Of a stretch of 64,000 nucleotides of DNA, positions 8,312 to 18,352 are shown in pieces. The notes beneath the pieces were generated by a model, which made no database searches, had not been told where the DNA came from, and saw only the letters and a list, made by a program, of their open reading frames with translations. The position numbers and the translations under genes were made by a program. How positions within the stretch are numbered: position 1 is the first letter of the stretch; every line of letters begins with the position of its first letter. Origin of the DNA: Ardenticatenaceae bacterium (GTDB lineage: Bacteria > Chloroflexota > Anaerolineae > Promineifilales > Promineifilaceae); assembly GCA_030065875.1 (NCBI GenBank), contig JASJCR010000002.1, forward strand, positions 1-64,000. The letters run 5' to 3'.

Positions 8312-9661
8312 TTATTCCTCTAACGCAGCCAGCGCCTGTTCCGCCTGATGAAAGCGGGGGTTAAATTCCGCTGCCCGATTTAAATCTTTTCTGGCTTCCC
8401 TTTGATTTCCCAATGCCTGATAGGCCAGGCCTCGATAATAGTAAGATTCTTCAAAGTACGGCCGCTGGTAAAGTGTGGCATCGGCCAAATCGATGACATC
8501 CTGGTAGCGGCCGATTTCATAATATGCTTCATAAGGGCCAAACTGATACCACAACATCCGCCACGGTAGACCAAACGCCCGGGCGTTGTCAAACGCTTTG
8601 GCCGCCATTTCATATTCCCCTAAACCGTTATAGGTTGAACCCAGATTGAACCACAAGTATGGGTTTTCCGGATCGTCCTCAAGTTCAGCGAGATTAACGT
8701 CCAGGGCGGCCGACCACATCGCCTGGTCATCCATCGCTTCACCAATTATTTGGGAGACTTTTTCTCCCTGCGCTGGCTCATAGATGGCTACAAAATGGCG
8801 ATTAAAATGGCGCCAGTAGCGGTCAAGTTCTTGATACGAGATCGGCCGCCCCTCGGCAGGGGCAATTTGATCCTGCTGGGCGGAAACCCCATCTGCCAGC
8901 CAGGAGTCATACACCCAGAAGGTTTCAAGCTCATCATCATAACCAACCACCAGCAAATAATGGCCGTACCACTCCATCCACGCATAAGCACCCGGCGGAT
9001 CGATTCCGGTTTCAATGATGACGGGAACGTCGTTCGACAGCAGCTGTTTGATCTGTTCGATGGTGCCATTAACGCGATCTAACCCTTCGAGATCGGTGGT
9101 TGCTTCGACAAATGCAACCAGCTCGGCCGGGGTCACGTTGCGATCTTCCGGATTGGGTTTTAACCAATCAGCTGATTCTGACTGGCGTGTATAGATTTGA
9201 AAGTAGCTTAGCCCCATGGCAATTGTGGCCGGGCCACAATTATTCCACGCCTGAAATTGATGCTGGATTCCGTAAAGGCGAGCGGTGGGTTCAAAGGGAA
9301 TCGGGACAGGGGTGGGGGGGATGGGTGTTGGGGTCGGGGATGTGGGAGGGGGAGAATTTGATTCGCTGGTTGAAACGGTCGTGGGCACCGGTGTGGGTGA
9401 AGCGGGAACGCCAATCGTCGGCGTAGCTGACGGCTGAATAAAGGCGGCCAATTCAACAGTCGCCTCCACCGTGGGCAATATTTCAACATGATCGCGTACG
9501 CCCAGCGCCTGGATCGGTTCCGGCATGAGAGATACATAGCGGCTGGGGATCGCCCGCAGCAGCGGTGGCAGCGCCAGAACCCCGGCTGTAATTAGCAGGA
9601 TAATCAAACCGAGGGTGATGAGCAGAAAGCGTTTCACAGATAGAAGACCAGTAGAAGACAA
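8312..9661 (-). CDS. Membrane-anchored C39-like peptidase with TPR domain (paralog 2)
   Basis: A 449-residue protein with the same architecture as its downstream neighbour: N-terminal transmembrane helix (about 11-30), Pro/Thr-rich linker (about 75-122), C39-like domain (about 128-300) and C-terminal TPR repeats with the paired motif YYYRGLAYQALGNQREA. The triad candidates are C142 (NNCGPATIA), H234 (WYGHYLLVVGYDD) and D252 (VYDSW). Shared blocks such as DWLKPN/PEDRNV and WYGHYL show tandem duplication followed by divergence. The linker generates long antisense frames that are not genes. A role in processing or binding surface proteins is inferred only. Confidence 0.82.
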   Translation of the reverse strand: MSSTGLLSVKRFLLITLGLIILLITAGVLALPPLLRAIPSRYVSLMPEPIQALGVRDHVEILPTVEATVELAAFIQPSATPTIGVPASPTPVPTTVSTSESNSPPPTSPTPTPIPPTPVPIPFEPTARLYGIQHQFQAWNNCGPATIAMGLSYFQIYTRQSESADWLKPNPEDRNVTPAELVAFVEATTDLEGLDRVNGTIEQIKQLLSNDVPVIIETGIDPPGAYAWMEWYGHYLLVVGYDDELETFWVYDSWLADGVSAQQDQIAPAEGRPISYQELDRYWRHFNRHFVAIYEPAQGEKVSQIIGEAMDDQAMWSAALDVNLAELEDDPENPYLWFNLGSTYNGLGEYEMAAKAFDNARAFGLPWRMLWYQFGPYEAYYEIGRYQDVIDLADATLYQRPYFEESYYYRGLAYQALGNQREARKDLNRAAEFNPRFHQAEQALAALEE

Positions 9662-9804
9662 GAGACCAGAGACCAGAGATGGTTTGAGTGAAAATTATTC
9701 ATTGATAATTGGTTATTGATAATTGACCATTGTTTAGTATAGCCAAATCACTTTTCCATCCAACGATTGGTTAGCCGCCGTTAATCTGTTGGGCGGATCG
9801 AGGC

Positions 9805-9844
9805 AAAAAAATAGCGGTTTTGGCCGTGGGGCACAAAACCGCTA
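9805..9844 (-). terminator. Intrinsic terminator, minus strand
   Basis: Arms TAGCGGTTTTG (9812-9822) and CAAAACCGCTA (9834-9844) form an 11-bp stem. On the minus strand the stem is followed by seven T (9811-9805). It lies about 350 bp downstream of the malate dehydrogenase stop and probably ends that transcript after the dispersed repeat. Confidence 0.8.
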
Positions 9845-9997
9845 AAAAGATGATTTTAGGTAGTTATTTCTTACATTTTAATGTAAGTTAAGCTCTTCTT
9901 ACACAGCCGAATTTATTCAGCCGCTATCGGTACCGAAACGCGATTTTTCGCGTTATCTAACCGGATTTATTCAGTTTCGGTCTTCTTGGTCGATGAA

Positions 9998-10155
9998 TTT
10001 TGAGTTTTAACAAATTAACGCCCATACAGGGCCGTCATTCCCGCGAAAGCGGGAATCCACTGGATTGCTACCGATGGATCCCCGCCTACGCGGGGATGAC
10101 AGGCCTGTTTTGAAAGTCGGTTTATATCCGTATTTATTTGTAAATCTTCAATATT
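9998..10155 (+). repeat. Two-hairpin dispersed element, full copy B
   Basis: Contains hairpin 1 ATTCCCGC-GAAA-GCGGGAAT (10037-10056) and hairpin 2 ATCCCCGC-CTAC-GCGGGGAT (10078-10097), flanked by TTTTGAGTTTTAACAAATTA on the left and TTTTGAAAGTCGGTT plus an AT-rich tail on the right. Nearly identical to 44899-45055. Hairpin 1 fits the ATTCCC-N8-GGGAAT form of the neisserial dRS3 repeat. Confidence 0.85.
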
Positions 10156-10190
10156 CTTCGGGAAGACAAGGCCTCAACCCTGGTCACATC

Positions 10191-11174
10191 TTAAATTAAA
10201 TCACTGATGGCTGCTTTCTCACCGCGCAGCTCTTCGTGAGTGGCATCAACCTTGCCTTTGGCAAAATCACTCCAGCCGAGATCCTGCACAATGTGATACC
10301 CACCATTGCCATCAGCAACACAGGGGAATGAAAACAGCAGCCCATTGTCGATGCCGTAGCTGCCGTCAGAGGGAACCGCGGCCGAGAACCAGTTGCCCGC
10401 TTCCGTTTTGTGCATAAAGCTGCGCACGTGGTCGAGGGTGGCACTGGCGGCCGACATCGCCGAAGATTTGCCGCGTGCGGCGATAATCGCTGCCCCGCGC
10501 TTCTGAACGGTGGTAATAAATTCACCGCGAAGCCACTCATGGTCAGAGATGACGTCCATCACCGGCTGGCCGTTAATTTTAGCATTTTCGATATCGGGAT
10601 ATTGGGTGGCGCTGTGATTTCCCCAGATGGTGATATTACTGATTTCGGTCGTGGCCACACCGGCTTTGGCCGCGATTTGAGAGTACGCCCGATTTTGGTC
10701 GAGGCGGGTGAGGGCGCTAAAACGCCCATCGGGAATATCCGGAGCGTTGTTCATGGCGATCAGGCAGTTGGTGTTGGCCGGATTTCCGACGACCACCACG
10801 CGCACGTCATCGGCCGCAACCGCATTCAGGGCCTCACCCTGACCCACAAAGATTGGGCCGTTGACCTTGATTAAATCGCCGCGCTCCATCCCTTTGCCGC
10901 GAGGGCGTGAGCCGATTAACAGCGCCCAGTTCACCCCGTCAAAGGCAACTTTGGGATCGGCGGTTGCCACAATTGAATCAACTAGCGGGAAGGCACAGTC
11001 ATCCAATTCCATGACGACCCCTTCCAAAGCCTGCATGGCCGGTTCGATATCGAGCAGATGAAGCTTGACTTTGGTATCAGCGCCAAAAACTTCTCCATTA
11101 AGCAAACGAGGCAAAATTGAGTAACCGATCTGACCAGCTGCGCCGGTAACGGCAACGGTAATTGTATTGGACAT
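10191..11174 (-). CDS. mdh: Malate dehydrogenase
   Basis: A 327-residue NAD(P)-dependent malate dehydrogenase of the group related to Thermus and eukaryotic cytosolic enzymes. It has the Rossmann motif [11 protein letters not shown], the substrate-binding arginines in [25 protein letters not shown], the R in [16 protein letters not shown] and the catalytic His in [12 protein letters not shown]. It interconverts malate and oxaloacetate in the TCA cycle in the cytoplasm. Length is normal and no key residue is missing. The ATG at 11174 follows GGAGGATTTT, an excellent ribosome-binding site. It is monocistronic, with a terminator beyond an intervening repeat. Confidence 0.96.
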   Translation of the reverse strand: MSNTITVAVTGAAGQIGYSILPRLLNGEVFGADTKVKLHLLDIEPAMQALEGVVMELDDCAFPLVDSIVATADPKVAFDGVNWALLIGSRPRGKGMERGDLIKVNGPIFVGQGEALNAVAADDVRVVVVGNPANTNCLIAMNNAPDIPDGRFSALTRLDQNRAYSQIAAKAGVATTEISNITIWGNHSATQYPDIENAKINGQPVMDVISDHEWLRGEFITTVQKRGAAIIAARGKSSAMSAASATLDHVRSFMHKTEAGNWFSAAVPSDGSYGIDNGLLFSFPCVADGNGGYHIVQDLGWSDFAKGKVDATHEELRGEKAAISDLI

Positions 11175-11620
11175 AAAATCCTCCAGATAAGCGACCCAAA
11201 TCGAAAGGGAATCACCCGTTGGGTCAAATTTGATTTAAAAAGAAAAGTGCAGTGGGGTTTTTTAAAAGCTTTTCCTGTCGCTAATTATCTTCTATTCAGA
11301 GAAAGAGGCAACCAAAATTGATGAGAATGTAAGGTCCGCACCACCAAAACATGACGTAGGAAAATGGGAATAGGAGGTTTGTCTTATTTAAAAGCGGGAA
11401 TGCCGGGGGTCCTAGTCGCTATTTCCTAATTCTTTCAAATCCGAGCCGACTTATAATGACACTGTTTACGGAAGTTTTACTTAAAAATTTGGGGAGAAAG
11501 TTCACTGTCAGCTATTTGATTGTCTGACCTATGGTCTTGTTTTACCTTTTATTTAATTATTTATGTCCAGTGCGTAATTTCTGATCATTTCCCCCAACAA
11601 ACCCACATATGAGGTGCTTC
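11175..11620. other. Divergent intergenic region
   Basis: A 446-bp spacer between mdh (minus strand) and the giant exported protein gene (plus strand). It should hold two promoters. There is a Shine-Dalgarno-like AGGAGG near 11372 with no reading frame after it. No repeat, riboswitch or RNA gene was recognised. Confidence 0.5.
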
Positions 11621-14600
11621 ATGGTTCGAATTGACCGATCACATTCTTGGGCAAGAGCACTGCCTCTTGTTGGCGGTATCCTTTTGACCGCTTTGATGGT
11701 ATTTTTTATTCTGGGTGGCGCAGTGCCATCAGAAGGTGCGGTGTCTCAGCCGTCGGCCGCTAGCAACGCATTTTTTCAATTTCAAGGAACTTTGGCCGCC
11801 AGTGAGACGATCTCTCCAACCTTTAACGCGACCAAAACCGCAATTTTCTCTCTATCGGCTTCAAATGGGACCGGCCCGGTCAGCCTGAACATTTCAGATG
11901 GAAGCGCCACTTCCGTATGGGGTGGACAGGCCGAAGATGGTGAAACCGTTTGGGGTTTTGTAGAGCTTTCGGGTTTAAATTCATTTGTATTGACCAATTT
12001 GGACGGCGGTGGCACCATCGATTTTTCTTTTAAAATGTATGATGTACCGGCCGCTCCATATAATTGGGCCGGTCAGGCGGAGCCCACCGGGGAAAACAGT
12101 AAAATTAAGTTGACTTTCCCACAGAGCGGTCTTTATGAGTTTGACTTCACCATCACCGCTAATGAGCGTTATCTGTTTACGGTGAACGACACCCTGATTC
12201 AGAAAACGATTGACAGCGCTCAAACCAACACGTACTACATCCCGGCCGGAACGCACGAATTGGCCATCAACCAGGATAGCACCGGTAATGCCGTAGCTTG
12301 GGGTGTCGATGTGACGTATACCGGGACAGCAAACGATACCACCCCGTTTACCCAAAGTGGTTCAAGTATCGAGAATGAAGAAGCGATTTTGTTTGCCCCG
12401 GCCGCGGCTGTTCAGGTCAACGTGGTCATGACGGCTACAAATGATGCCGCTTCGCTAGAAATTTACGATAAAGACAGCAACCAGGTTGGAGCCACGCGCA
12501 CCATCGAACAGGATGAAACGGTGTGGCAAACGTATGATTTGCCGGCCGGGGCCAACCGCATTGTGATGGTTGCCGACAGTGGTACCCTCGATTACGATCT
12601 GGCGGTGTATGCCCTGCCAACGGCCGATGGGTATTCCATATCCGGATCGGCCGCTGATGTGGGTGTTAACAGCGAAGCCCGCCTCGTTTTTGCGGATTCA
12701 GGTCTGTATACATTCTCGTACGACGCCACATCTGGCCGCTACCAATTTGAAATTAACGACGAGTTTATTCAAAAAACCGTTGAGGGGGCCGACTCGGTTA
12801 CTTACTTCATTCCGGCCGGAACCCACACCTTGAAAGTGACGCAGGATCATAATGCTGGAGCCGATTGGGGGATTGATGTCGCCAAAGCGGTTGGCAGCGC
12901 CGATACACTGCCTTATGCTAAAACCGGTGGCGATATCGGCGGGGCCGCGAACGACTTTGACGTCGAGTGGCTGCCGGTTTATCTCGATTCAGCCGCCGAC
13001 GTGAATATGTTGATTAAAACGATCGGTGATGTTGGCGATTCCCTGGCCATTGATGTATTCCAGGGTTCGAGCCCCACCCCCAGCTTTTCACTAGCTACAG
13101 CCTATGGCACTGAAGATTTGTGGCAAACACTTTCGCTGGCCGCCGGCTTAAATCGCATTCGCATTGCCGCCACCGGTGCAGACCCGCTTGAATACGATTT
13201 GATGCTTGAAGCGGTTCAGACCGCCGGAACAGTGAACTGGGAAGGAAATTCCCTTGATGCGGGCGATAACTCCACCATTAAAATAGATTTCCCCACAAGC
13301 GGACTCTATCGCTTTACGATTGATTCATCCGCAGGATTTGCCAATTTGCAGCCGGTCGTCGCTTTGCCTGATGTCCAGGGCACAAATGCCGTCGCGGCCA
13401 GTGGCGATGTAAGCTATGACCTGCAAATCCCGGCCGGTGTTCATGAGGTAATCGTAGATCAAGATAGCGCCTATCCGGAAACGACGTGGATGGCCACGGT
13501 TGCCCCGGTGGCCGCTGGGCCGAGTTTCCTGTCCATGAATGTCGAGTTGGATGCTGGAGAATCGATCGCCCAATCCTTTGTGGGCAGCATGGACTTCAAT
13601 GTGTCCGTAACCACAACCGGCGGCGACGTTGATGTCGAGATTTCTGATGGTACCCCGGCTGTCGTTTGGGATGAGTCTGTAATCGACGGAGAAACGACTT
13701 GGGGAACCGGGACGCTCAGCGGTAATAACAGTATCGCTTTGACCAATAATGGCGGCGCAACGGTGACCGCATCTCTGGTGTTCTATCACATCCCGGCGGC
13801 CGACGGATACAGCTGGGATGGTTTAGGGGATGCGAGCGGTATCAACAGCCACATTCGCGTGAACTTTGCGACCGACGGCCTTTATACCTTTGATTTTGGA
13901 CGAGATAGCGGCCGCTACCAATTTTTGCTGGATGACGACAACCTGCAAAAAACGGTGGAAAGTGACGGGTCCAGCGTGACCGCCTTTGTGACCGCCGGCG
14001 TCCATGATTTGTATCTCGATCAAGACACGACGCTCGGTGCAGATTGGGACGTGGCCATCACCGCTGAAAGCGATGTACTCGACACTTTACCGCTTGCTGC
14101 AGATGGCGGCGTCTTGGGCGGCCCTGCAAACGACTTTAGCGAAGAATGGCTGCCCGTGGAGCTTGGCACCGCCACTCCTGTCAATGTTAAAGTGACCGCC
14201 GCTGGCAACCCTATCGATGAGATTATGCTCGAAGTGTATGATACATCGGGTAAAGTTGCTGAATTGACCCCGGTAGAAGGTGGGGAATCCATATGGACGA
14301 CGTTTGACATGCCCGCCCGCGGGTGGTTGAAAGTGGTCGCCGATGCCGGCAACGTTGCCGGTATCAGCTATGACATTATGGTAGAAGCGATTCCCACCGC
14401 TGGAACTTCTTTTGCCGGAGAATCATACGCTGATAACGCCACCAACAGCCAGCTGGCCGTTAATTTCCCGACCAGCGGCCTGTATACCTTTGATTTGACC
14501 GCTACCACCGGTCAATTCCAATTCAAAGTCAACGATGAGTTTATTCTGAAGACGGTAAATGGCAGCAGCAGCGTGGCTTACTATGTCCCCGCTGGTGATC

Positions 14601-15559
14601 ATGGAATCACGGTGATTCAGGACGACACCCCAGCGGTAACCACGGAGTGGTCCGCCCAAATCTCGGCCGTTGGGGCTGCGGTTGATACCCTGCCGTATGA
14701 AAAAGACGGAGGTGATCTGGGCACGGTCTTTACCGAAGAGTGGCTGCCGGTGTCTCTCGGCGCTGAAACAATGGTCAATCTGGAAATTGCCGTTGCCGGT
14801 GCCGACACCGATAGTTTGACCGTGGAAATCGTTGATGGGACCACCACCGTTCACACGTTTGACGTGTCTGGTACCGAGACGATCTGGCAGGCTATTGAAA
14901 TGCCGGCCAACGCGCGGATTCATCTGGATGCGGCCGGAGCGGCCGGTGATTTGACGTACGACATTAAGGTGGAAGCCGTCGCCTCACCAACTTACACCTG
15001 GTCGGGATTGTCGCTGCAATCCGGTGATAAACCGACATTCTTCCTGGATGCTCAGGTTGATGGTTTGTATCAGGTTGTTGTGCGCAGCAACCAGGGATTC
15101 ATTGACTTTACCCGTACGCTGGCACCGGATGTCCAGGCGCCACAGGCCGGGATTGTAATTACCTCTGAGGTTGAGCTGGATGCCGGGATTTACGTCTTCG
15201 AAGGGACTCCTAGCGGCGCTGTAAACGAGTGGGAAGTGGAAGTCACCCTGCTCGATGCCCAGGCCCCCACGATTTCGGCGATTACTCCGGATTCCACCGG
15301 TATTAATCAAGAGGTCGAAGTGACCATTTCCGGGACTAATTTCCGGGTGGACAAAGTTGAACTGGTTTCCGGATCAACTCGAATTGAACTCACGGTTCTA
15401 TCGTCAGACGGAAGCAGCATTACGGCAACGGTGCCAGACACGATTGCTGTTGGTACATATGACGTGGTCGTGACCAACGTGGACACCCAATCAACTATGT
15501 TGGCCGGGGCGTTCACAGTAGAGAACTTCACGTTGTTCTTGCCGTACATTTCGCGGTAA
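11621..15559 (+). CDS. Giant repetitive exported protein with TIG domain
   Basis: A 1312-residue protein with a signal peptide (basic n-region, then WARALPLVGGILLTALMVFF). The ATG at 11621 is chosen over 11609 because GAGGTG lies six bases upstream. The body is built from related beta-rich units. A motif of the form F-x-(V/I/L)-(N/D)-D-x-(F/L)-I-x-K-T recurs at about nt 12176, 12749, 13919 and 14519, each followed by Y-(F/Y)-(I/V)-P-A-G-x-H. Units alternate with a DLWQTLSLAAGLNRI-like segment. An IPT/TIG immunoglobulin-like domain (PTISAITPDSTGINQEVEVT) precedes the C-terminal tail FTLFLPYISR, a type of tail often seen on Chloroflexota exported proteins. It is probably a surface adhesin or structural protein; no enzyme motif was seen. 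A perfect terminator follows. Confidence 0.85.
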   Translation: MVRIDRSHSWARALPLVGGILLTALMVFFILGGAVPSEGAVSQPSAASNAFFQFQGTLAASETISPTFNATKTAIFSLSASNGTGPVSLNISDGSATSVWGGQAEDGETVWGFVELSGLNSFVLTNLDGGGTIDFSFKMYDVPAAPYNWAGQAEPTGENSKIKLTFPQSGLYEFDFTITANERYLFTVNDTLIQKTIDSAQTNTYYIPAGTHELAINQDSTGNAVAWGVDVTYTGTANDTTPFTQSGSSIENEEAILFAPAAAVQVNVVMTATNDAASLEIYDKDSNQVGATRTIEQDETVWQTYDLPAGANRIVMVADSGTLDYDLAVYALPTADGYSISGSAADVGVNSEARLVFADSGLYTFSYDATSGRYQFEINDEFIQKTVEGADSVTYFIPAGTHTLKVTQDHNAGADWGIDVAKAVGSADTLPYAKTGGDIGGAANDFDVEWLPVYLDSAADVNMLIKTIGDVGDSLAIDVFQGSSPTPSFSLATAYGTEDLWQTLSLAAGLNRIRIAATGADPLEYDLMLEAVQTAGTVNWEGNSLDAGDNSTIKIDFPTSGLYRFTIDSSAGFANLQPVVALPDVQGTNAVAASGDVSYDLQIPAGVHEVIVDQDSAYPETTWMATVAPVAAGPSFLSMNVELDAGESIAQSFVGSMDFNVSVTTTGGDVDVEISDGTPAVVWDESVIDGETTWGTGTLSGNNSIALTNNGGATVTASLVFYHIPAADGYSWDGLGDASGINSHIRVNFATDGLYTFDFGRDSGRYQFLLDDDNLQKTVESDGSSVTAFVTAGVHDLYLDQDTTLGADWDVAITAESDVLDTLPLAADGGVLGGPANDFSEEWLPVELGTATPVNVKVTAAGNPIDEIMLEVYDTSGKVAELTPVEGGESIWTTFDMPARGWLKVVADAGNVAGISYDIMVEAIPTAGTSFAGESYADNATNSQLAVNFPTSGLYTFDLTATTGQFQFKVNDEFILKTVNGSSSVAYYVPAGDHGITVIQDDTPAVTTEWSAQISAVGAAVDTLPYEKDGGDLGTVFTEEWLPVSLGAETMVNLEIAVAGADTDSLTVEIVDGTTTVHTFDVSGTETIWQAIEMPANARIHLDAAGAAGDLTYDIKVEAVASPTYTWSGLSLQSGDKPTFFLDAQVDGLYQVVVRSNQGFIDFTRTLAPDVQAPQAGIVITSEVELDAGIYVFEGTPSGAVNEWEVEVTLLDAQAPTISAITPDSTGINQEVEVTISGTNFRVDKVELVSGSTRIELTVLSSDGSSITATVPDTIAVGTYDVVVTNVDTQSTMLAGAFTVENFTLFLPYISR

Positions 15560-15585
15560 CTGTTCCATTTTGTGAAGATAGTTCG

Positions 15586-15616
15586 AGGGGTTCAGCGGCC
15601 GCTGAACCCCTTTTTT
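15586..15616 (+). terminator. Intrinsic terminator after giant exported protein
   Basis: A perfect palindrome with 13-base half-sites, AGGGGTTCAGCGG and CCGCTGAACCCCT (15586-15611), runs directly into a T6 tract. It lies 27 bp after the stop codon. Confidence 0.92.
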
Positions 15617-15647
15617 GTTGCCAGATAGATGAAGCTTGTATTTTTAA

Positions 15648-15720
15648 GGGTATTACAAAAAGAATTATCGAATAATTAGCTGCAGATGCCGCGGATTAAC
15701 CCAGAACCTCTCCTGATTCC
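15648..15720. repeat. 'cacggatt' dyad repeat, degenerate copy
   Basis: TTACAAAAAGAATT followed by TAGCTGCAGATGCCGCGGATTA resembles the left part of the element at 547-660, but the right arm is decayed. It lies upstream of the lon gene. Confidence 0.4.
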
Positions 15721-15856
15721 CTCTCACTATTAAATCGACTGATACACAAACACACCAATAAACTAATATGTCAATACACCAAAAACAATTATTTTCCTCT
15801 TGCCTATTTTGGTGAAGGATTTACAATCAGCGGATAGGTCGTCACGAGCCAAAGAT

Positions 15857-18265
15857 ATGAACGAAGACAATTTTGATTTTTTCCAATACCCAAGTTTTTT
15901 TGAAGATTTCTCTGATCTTGAAGATGGAGCCTTAAGCGATCTCGATTATGAGCCGGAGGATGGCATCATTGAATGCCCGTTTTTGCCGTTGCGAGATCTG
16001 GTTCTTTATCCACAAATGGTCATGCCGTTGTTTATCGGCCGCGACCGCTCTCTGGCGGCCGTGCAGGCGGCCGTGGCCAACGATGAGCGGCTGGTCCTGG
16101 CTACGCAACGGCAGGTCGAACAAACTGATCCTCTGCCGGATGAAATTTTTAGCCTGGGAACAGAAACATCGATCAATCGGTTTTTGCGACTTCCAGATCA
16201 ATCAAACAGCGTCCTGGTTCAAGGGCGACGGCGGGTCGAAATTCTCGAATATGTGCAGTGGGATCCTTACATACGCGTGCGAGCGCGCCTCATCGCTGAA
16301 GAAGACGGCTGGAATGAGGAGACGGAAGCGCTGATGCGAACGGCCGTCGACATTTATGAAAAGGTGGTGATGCTCAGCCGAAAGATCCCCGATGATGCCT
16401 TTGCCTTCGCCATAAATATTGATGAGCCTGGCTGGCTGGCGGACTTCATCGCTTCAACGTTGGATAGTCCGGTCGAAGTGAAGCAAAGCATTCTCGAAAC
16501 CCTCGACAGCTCAACCCGCCTGCACAAAGTAACCATCCTGCTGGCCAAAGAGCTTGATGTCTTGCAGCTGGAAGACCAAATCCACTCCAAGGTGCAAAAA
16601 GAGATTGATAAAACCCAGCGCGAGCATTTTTTGCGGGAGCAGATGCGGGCAATTCAGGGTGAGTTGGGTGAGATGGATGTGTTTTCCCAGGAAATTGATG
16701 AGCTGCGGCACTCGTTAAAGCGCAAGCAGCTGCCGGATGAGGTTCGGGCGAAAGCGGAAAAAGAGTTGATCCGCCTGGCCAGTATGCCATCGATGGCCCC
16801 GGAAGTTGGGATTATACGCACCTATCTGGACTGGCTGGTTGATTTGCCCTGGACTGAGGCTTCTGAAGAAAGCCTCGACGTCATTCATGCGGCCGAGATT
16901 CTCGATGCCGATCATTACGGTTTGGAAACGATCAAAGACCGCATTCTGGAACACATTGCCGCCCGGCAGCTTGCCCCGGATCGAGTGCGTGCACCCATTT
17001 TGTGTTTTGTTGGCCCTCCGGGCACCGGTAAGACCTCTTTAGGGCGCTCGATTGCCAGGGCGCTCAATCGCGAGTTTGTGAGGATTAGCTTGGGTGGGGT
17101 GCGTGACGAAGCGGAAATTCGCGGCCACCGCCGGACTTATATCGGGGCGATGCCCGGCCGGATTATTCAGGCAATGCGCCGCTCTGGCACCTGCAATCCA
17201 CTTTTTATGCTCGATGAGATCGACAAAATCGGGCAGGATTTTCGCGGTGATCCCTCAGCAGCCCTGCTCGAAGTATTGGATCCGGAGCAAAACAACACCT
17301 TTGCGGATCATTACCTCGACCTCGATTTTGATTTGTCCAACGTCATGTTTATCACCACGGCCAATATTTTAGACCCTGTTCCGATGCCTCTGCGGGATCG
17401 AATGGAAATTATCGAATTTCGCAGCTATCTTGAAGAGGAAAAAATCGAAATTGCCCGTGCTTTTTTGATTCCACGGCAGCTGGAAAATCATGGACTACGT
17501 CAAGCTGGTTTGCGATTTGAAGAGAGCGCCATCCAGGTGTTGATTCGACAATATACTTATGAAGCTGGAGTCCGCAATCTCGAGCGGGAATTGGCCAATG
17601 TCTGCCGCAAAGTAGCGCGCCGGGTCGCTGAGAAAAAACGATACCCCAAACGATTAACCGCCAACCAGGTTATTGAACTGTTAGGCCCCCCGATGATGAC
17701 CGATCGTCATTTACGCGAAGAGGATGAAGTGGGGGTAGCCAACGGCATGGCCTGGACCGCCACTGGTGGGGACGTGATGTATATCGAGGTCAATCTGATG
17801 TCCGGAAAAGGCGATTTGATGCTGACCGGACAATTAGGGGATGTGATGCGGGAAAGCGCCCGGGCGGCGTTGACTTTTACGCGCAGTCAGGCAGAGGTAT
17901 TGGGAATTGACCCTCTTGAATTTGAGCGAACCGATATTCACATTCATATTCCCGAGGGAGCAGTACCCAAAGACGGCCCCTCCGCGGGGGTTCCCCTGGT
18001 CTCGGCGATTGTTTCCGCATTTACCGGCCGGCCGATTCGCCGAGATATCGGCATGACCGGTGAAATCACCCTGCGCGGGCGCGTGCTCCCCGTCGGGGGT
18101 ATCCGCGAAAAGGCGTTGGCTGCTCGCCGGCTGGGCATTCAGGATTTTGTGCTTCCACAAAAAAATGAAAACGATATCCAGCGCATCCCGAAAAATCTGC
18201 GCAAAGATTTAAATTTCATCAAAGTGGATCATATTAACCAGGTGCTGCAGGTCGTGTTTCGCTAA
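15857..18265 (+). CDS. lon: ATP-dependent protease Lon
   Basis: LonA-type AAA+ serine protease, 802 residues from ATG 15857. It has an acidic leader of about 42 residues, a LON substrate-binding domain beginning [18 protein letters not shown], a coiled-coil region, Walker [10 protein letters not shown] (G386-K392), Walker [12 protein letters not shown], and the protease domain with catalytic Ser709 in KDGPSAGV and Lys752 in REKALAAR. It degrades misfolded and regulatory proteins in the cytosol. The start is uncertain: in-frame TTG 15800 and GTG 15812 would add 19 or 15 residues, but neither has a clear ribosome-binding site. No CIRCE-type heat-shock operator was seen upstream. Confidence 0.96.
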   Translation: MNEDNFDFFQYPSFFEDFSDLEDGALSDLDYEPEDGIIECPFLPLRDLVLYPQMVMPLFIGRDRSLAAVQAAVANDERLVLATQRQVEQTDPLPDEIFSLGTETSINRFLRLPDQSNSVLVQGRRRVEILEYVQWDPYIRVRARLIAEEDGWNEETEALMRTAVDIYEKVVMLSRKIPDDAFAFAINIDEPGWLADFIASTLDSPVEVKQSILETLDSSTRLHKVTILLAKELDVLQLEDQIHSKVQKEIDKTQREHFLREQMRAIQGELGEMDVFSQEIDELRHSLKRKQLPDEVRAKAEKELIRLASMPSMAPEVGIIRTYLDWLVDLPWTEASEESLDVIHAAEILDADHYGLETIKDRILEHIAARQLAPDRVRAPILCFVGPPGTGKTSLGRSIARALNREFVRISLGGVRDEAEIRGHRRTYIGAMPGRIIQAMRRSGTCNPLFMLDEIDKIGQDFRGDPSAALLEVLDPEQNNTFADHYLDLDFDLSNVMFITTANILDPVPMPLRDRMEIIEFRSYLEEEKIEIARAFLIPRQLENHGLRQAGLRFEESAIQVLIRQYTYEAGVRNLERELANVCRKVARRVAEKKRYPKRLTANQVIELLGPPMMTDRHLREEDEVGVANGMAWTATGGDVMYIEVNLMSGKGDLMLTGQLGDVMRESARAALTFTRSQAEVLGIDPLEFERTDIHIHIPEGAVPKDGPSAGVPLVSAIVSAFTGRPIRRDIGMTGEITLRGRVLPVGGIREKALAARRLGIQDFVLPQKNENDIQRIPKNLRKDLNFIKVDHINQVLQVVFR

Positions 18266-18352
18266 CATAATTCCATGGCCTTTTGCCCTTCGGCCTCTCA
18301 GCCATCAGCTAAAAGCCACGCAGCGGCGTGCTAAATTGCCAAAACCCTCCTC

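Larger units (their letters stand above)
9662..10190. other. Intergenic region with terminator and dispersed repeat
   Basis: A 529-bp gap without coding potential. It contains a short direct repeat (ATTGATAATTG) near 9700, a minus-strand intrinsic terminator (9805-9844), a small dyad AACGCG/CGCGTT near 9936-9955 and copy B of the two-hairpin element (9998-10155). Confidence 0.65.

Noticed and set aside
7806-9537. Long frames opposite to the C39-TPR genes
   Set aside because: They mirror the low-complexity linkers and lack ribosome-binding sites and domain motifs.
12435-15549. Minus-strand frames inside the giant exported protein gene
   Set aside because: Overlapping shadows without domain features; the plus-strand frame has signal peptide, repeats and terminator.
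15560-15856. CIRCE heat-shock operator upstream of lon
   Set aside because: No TTAGCACTC/GAGTGCTAA pair was found; only a terminator and a decayed repeat are present.
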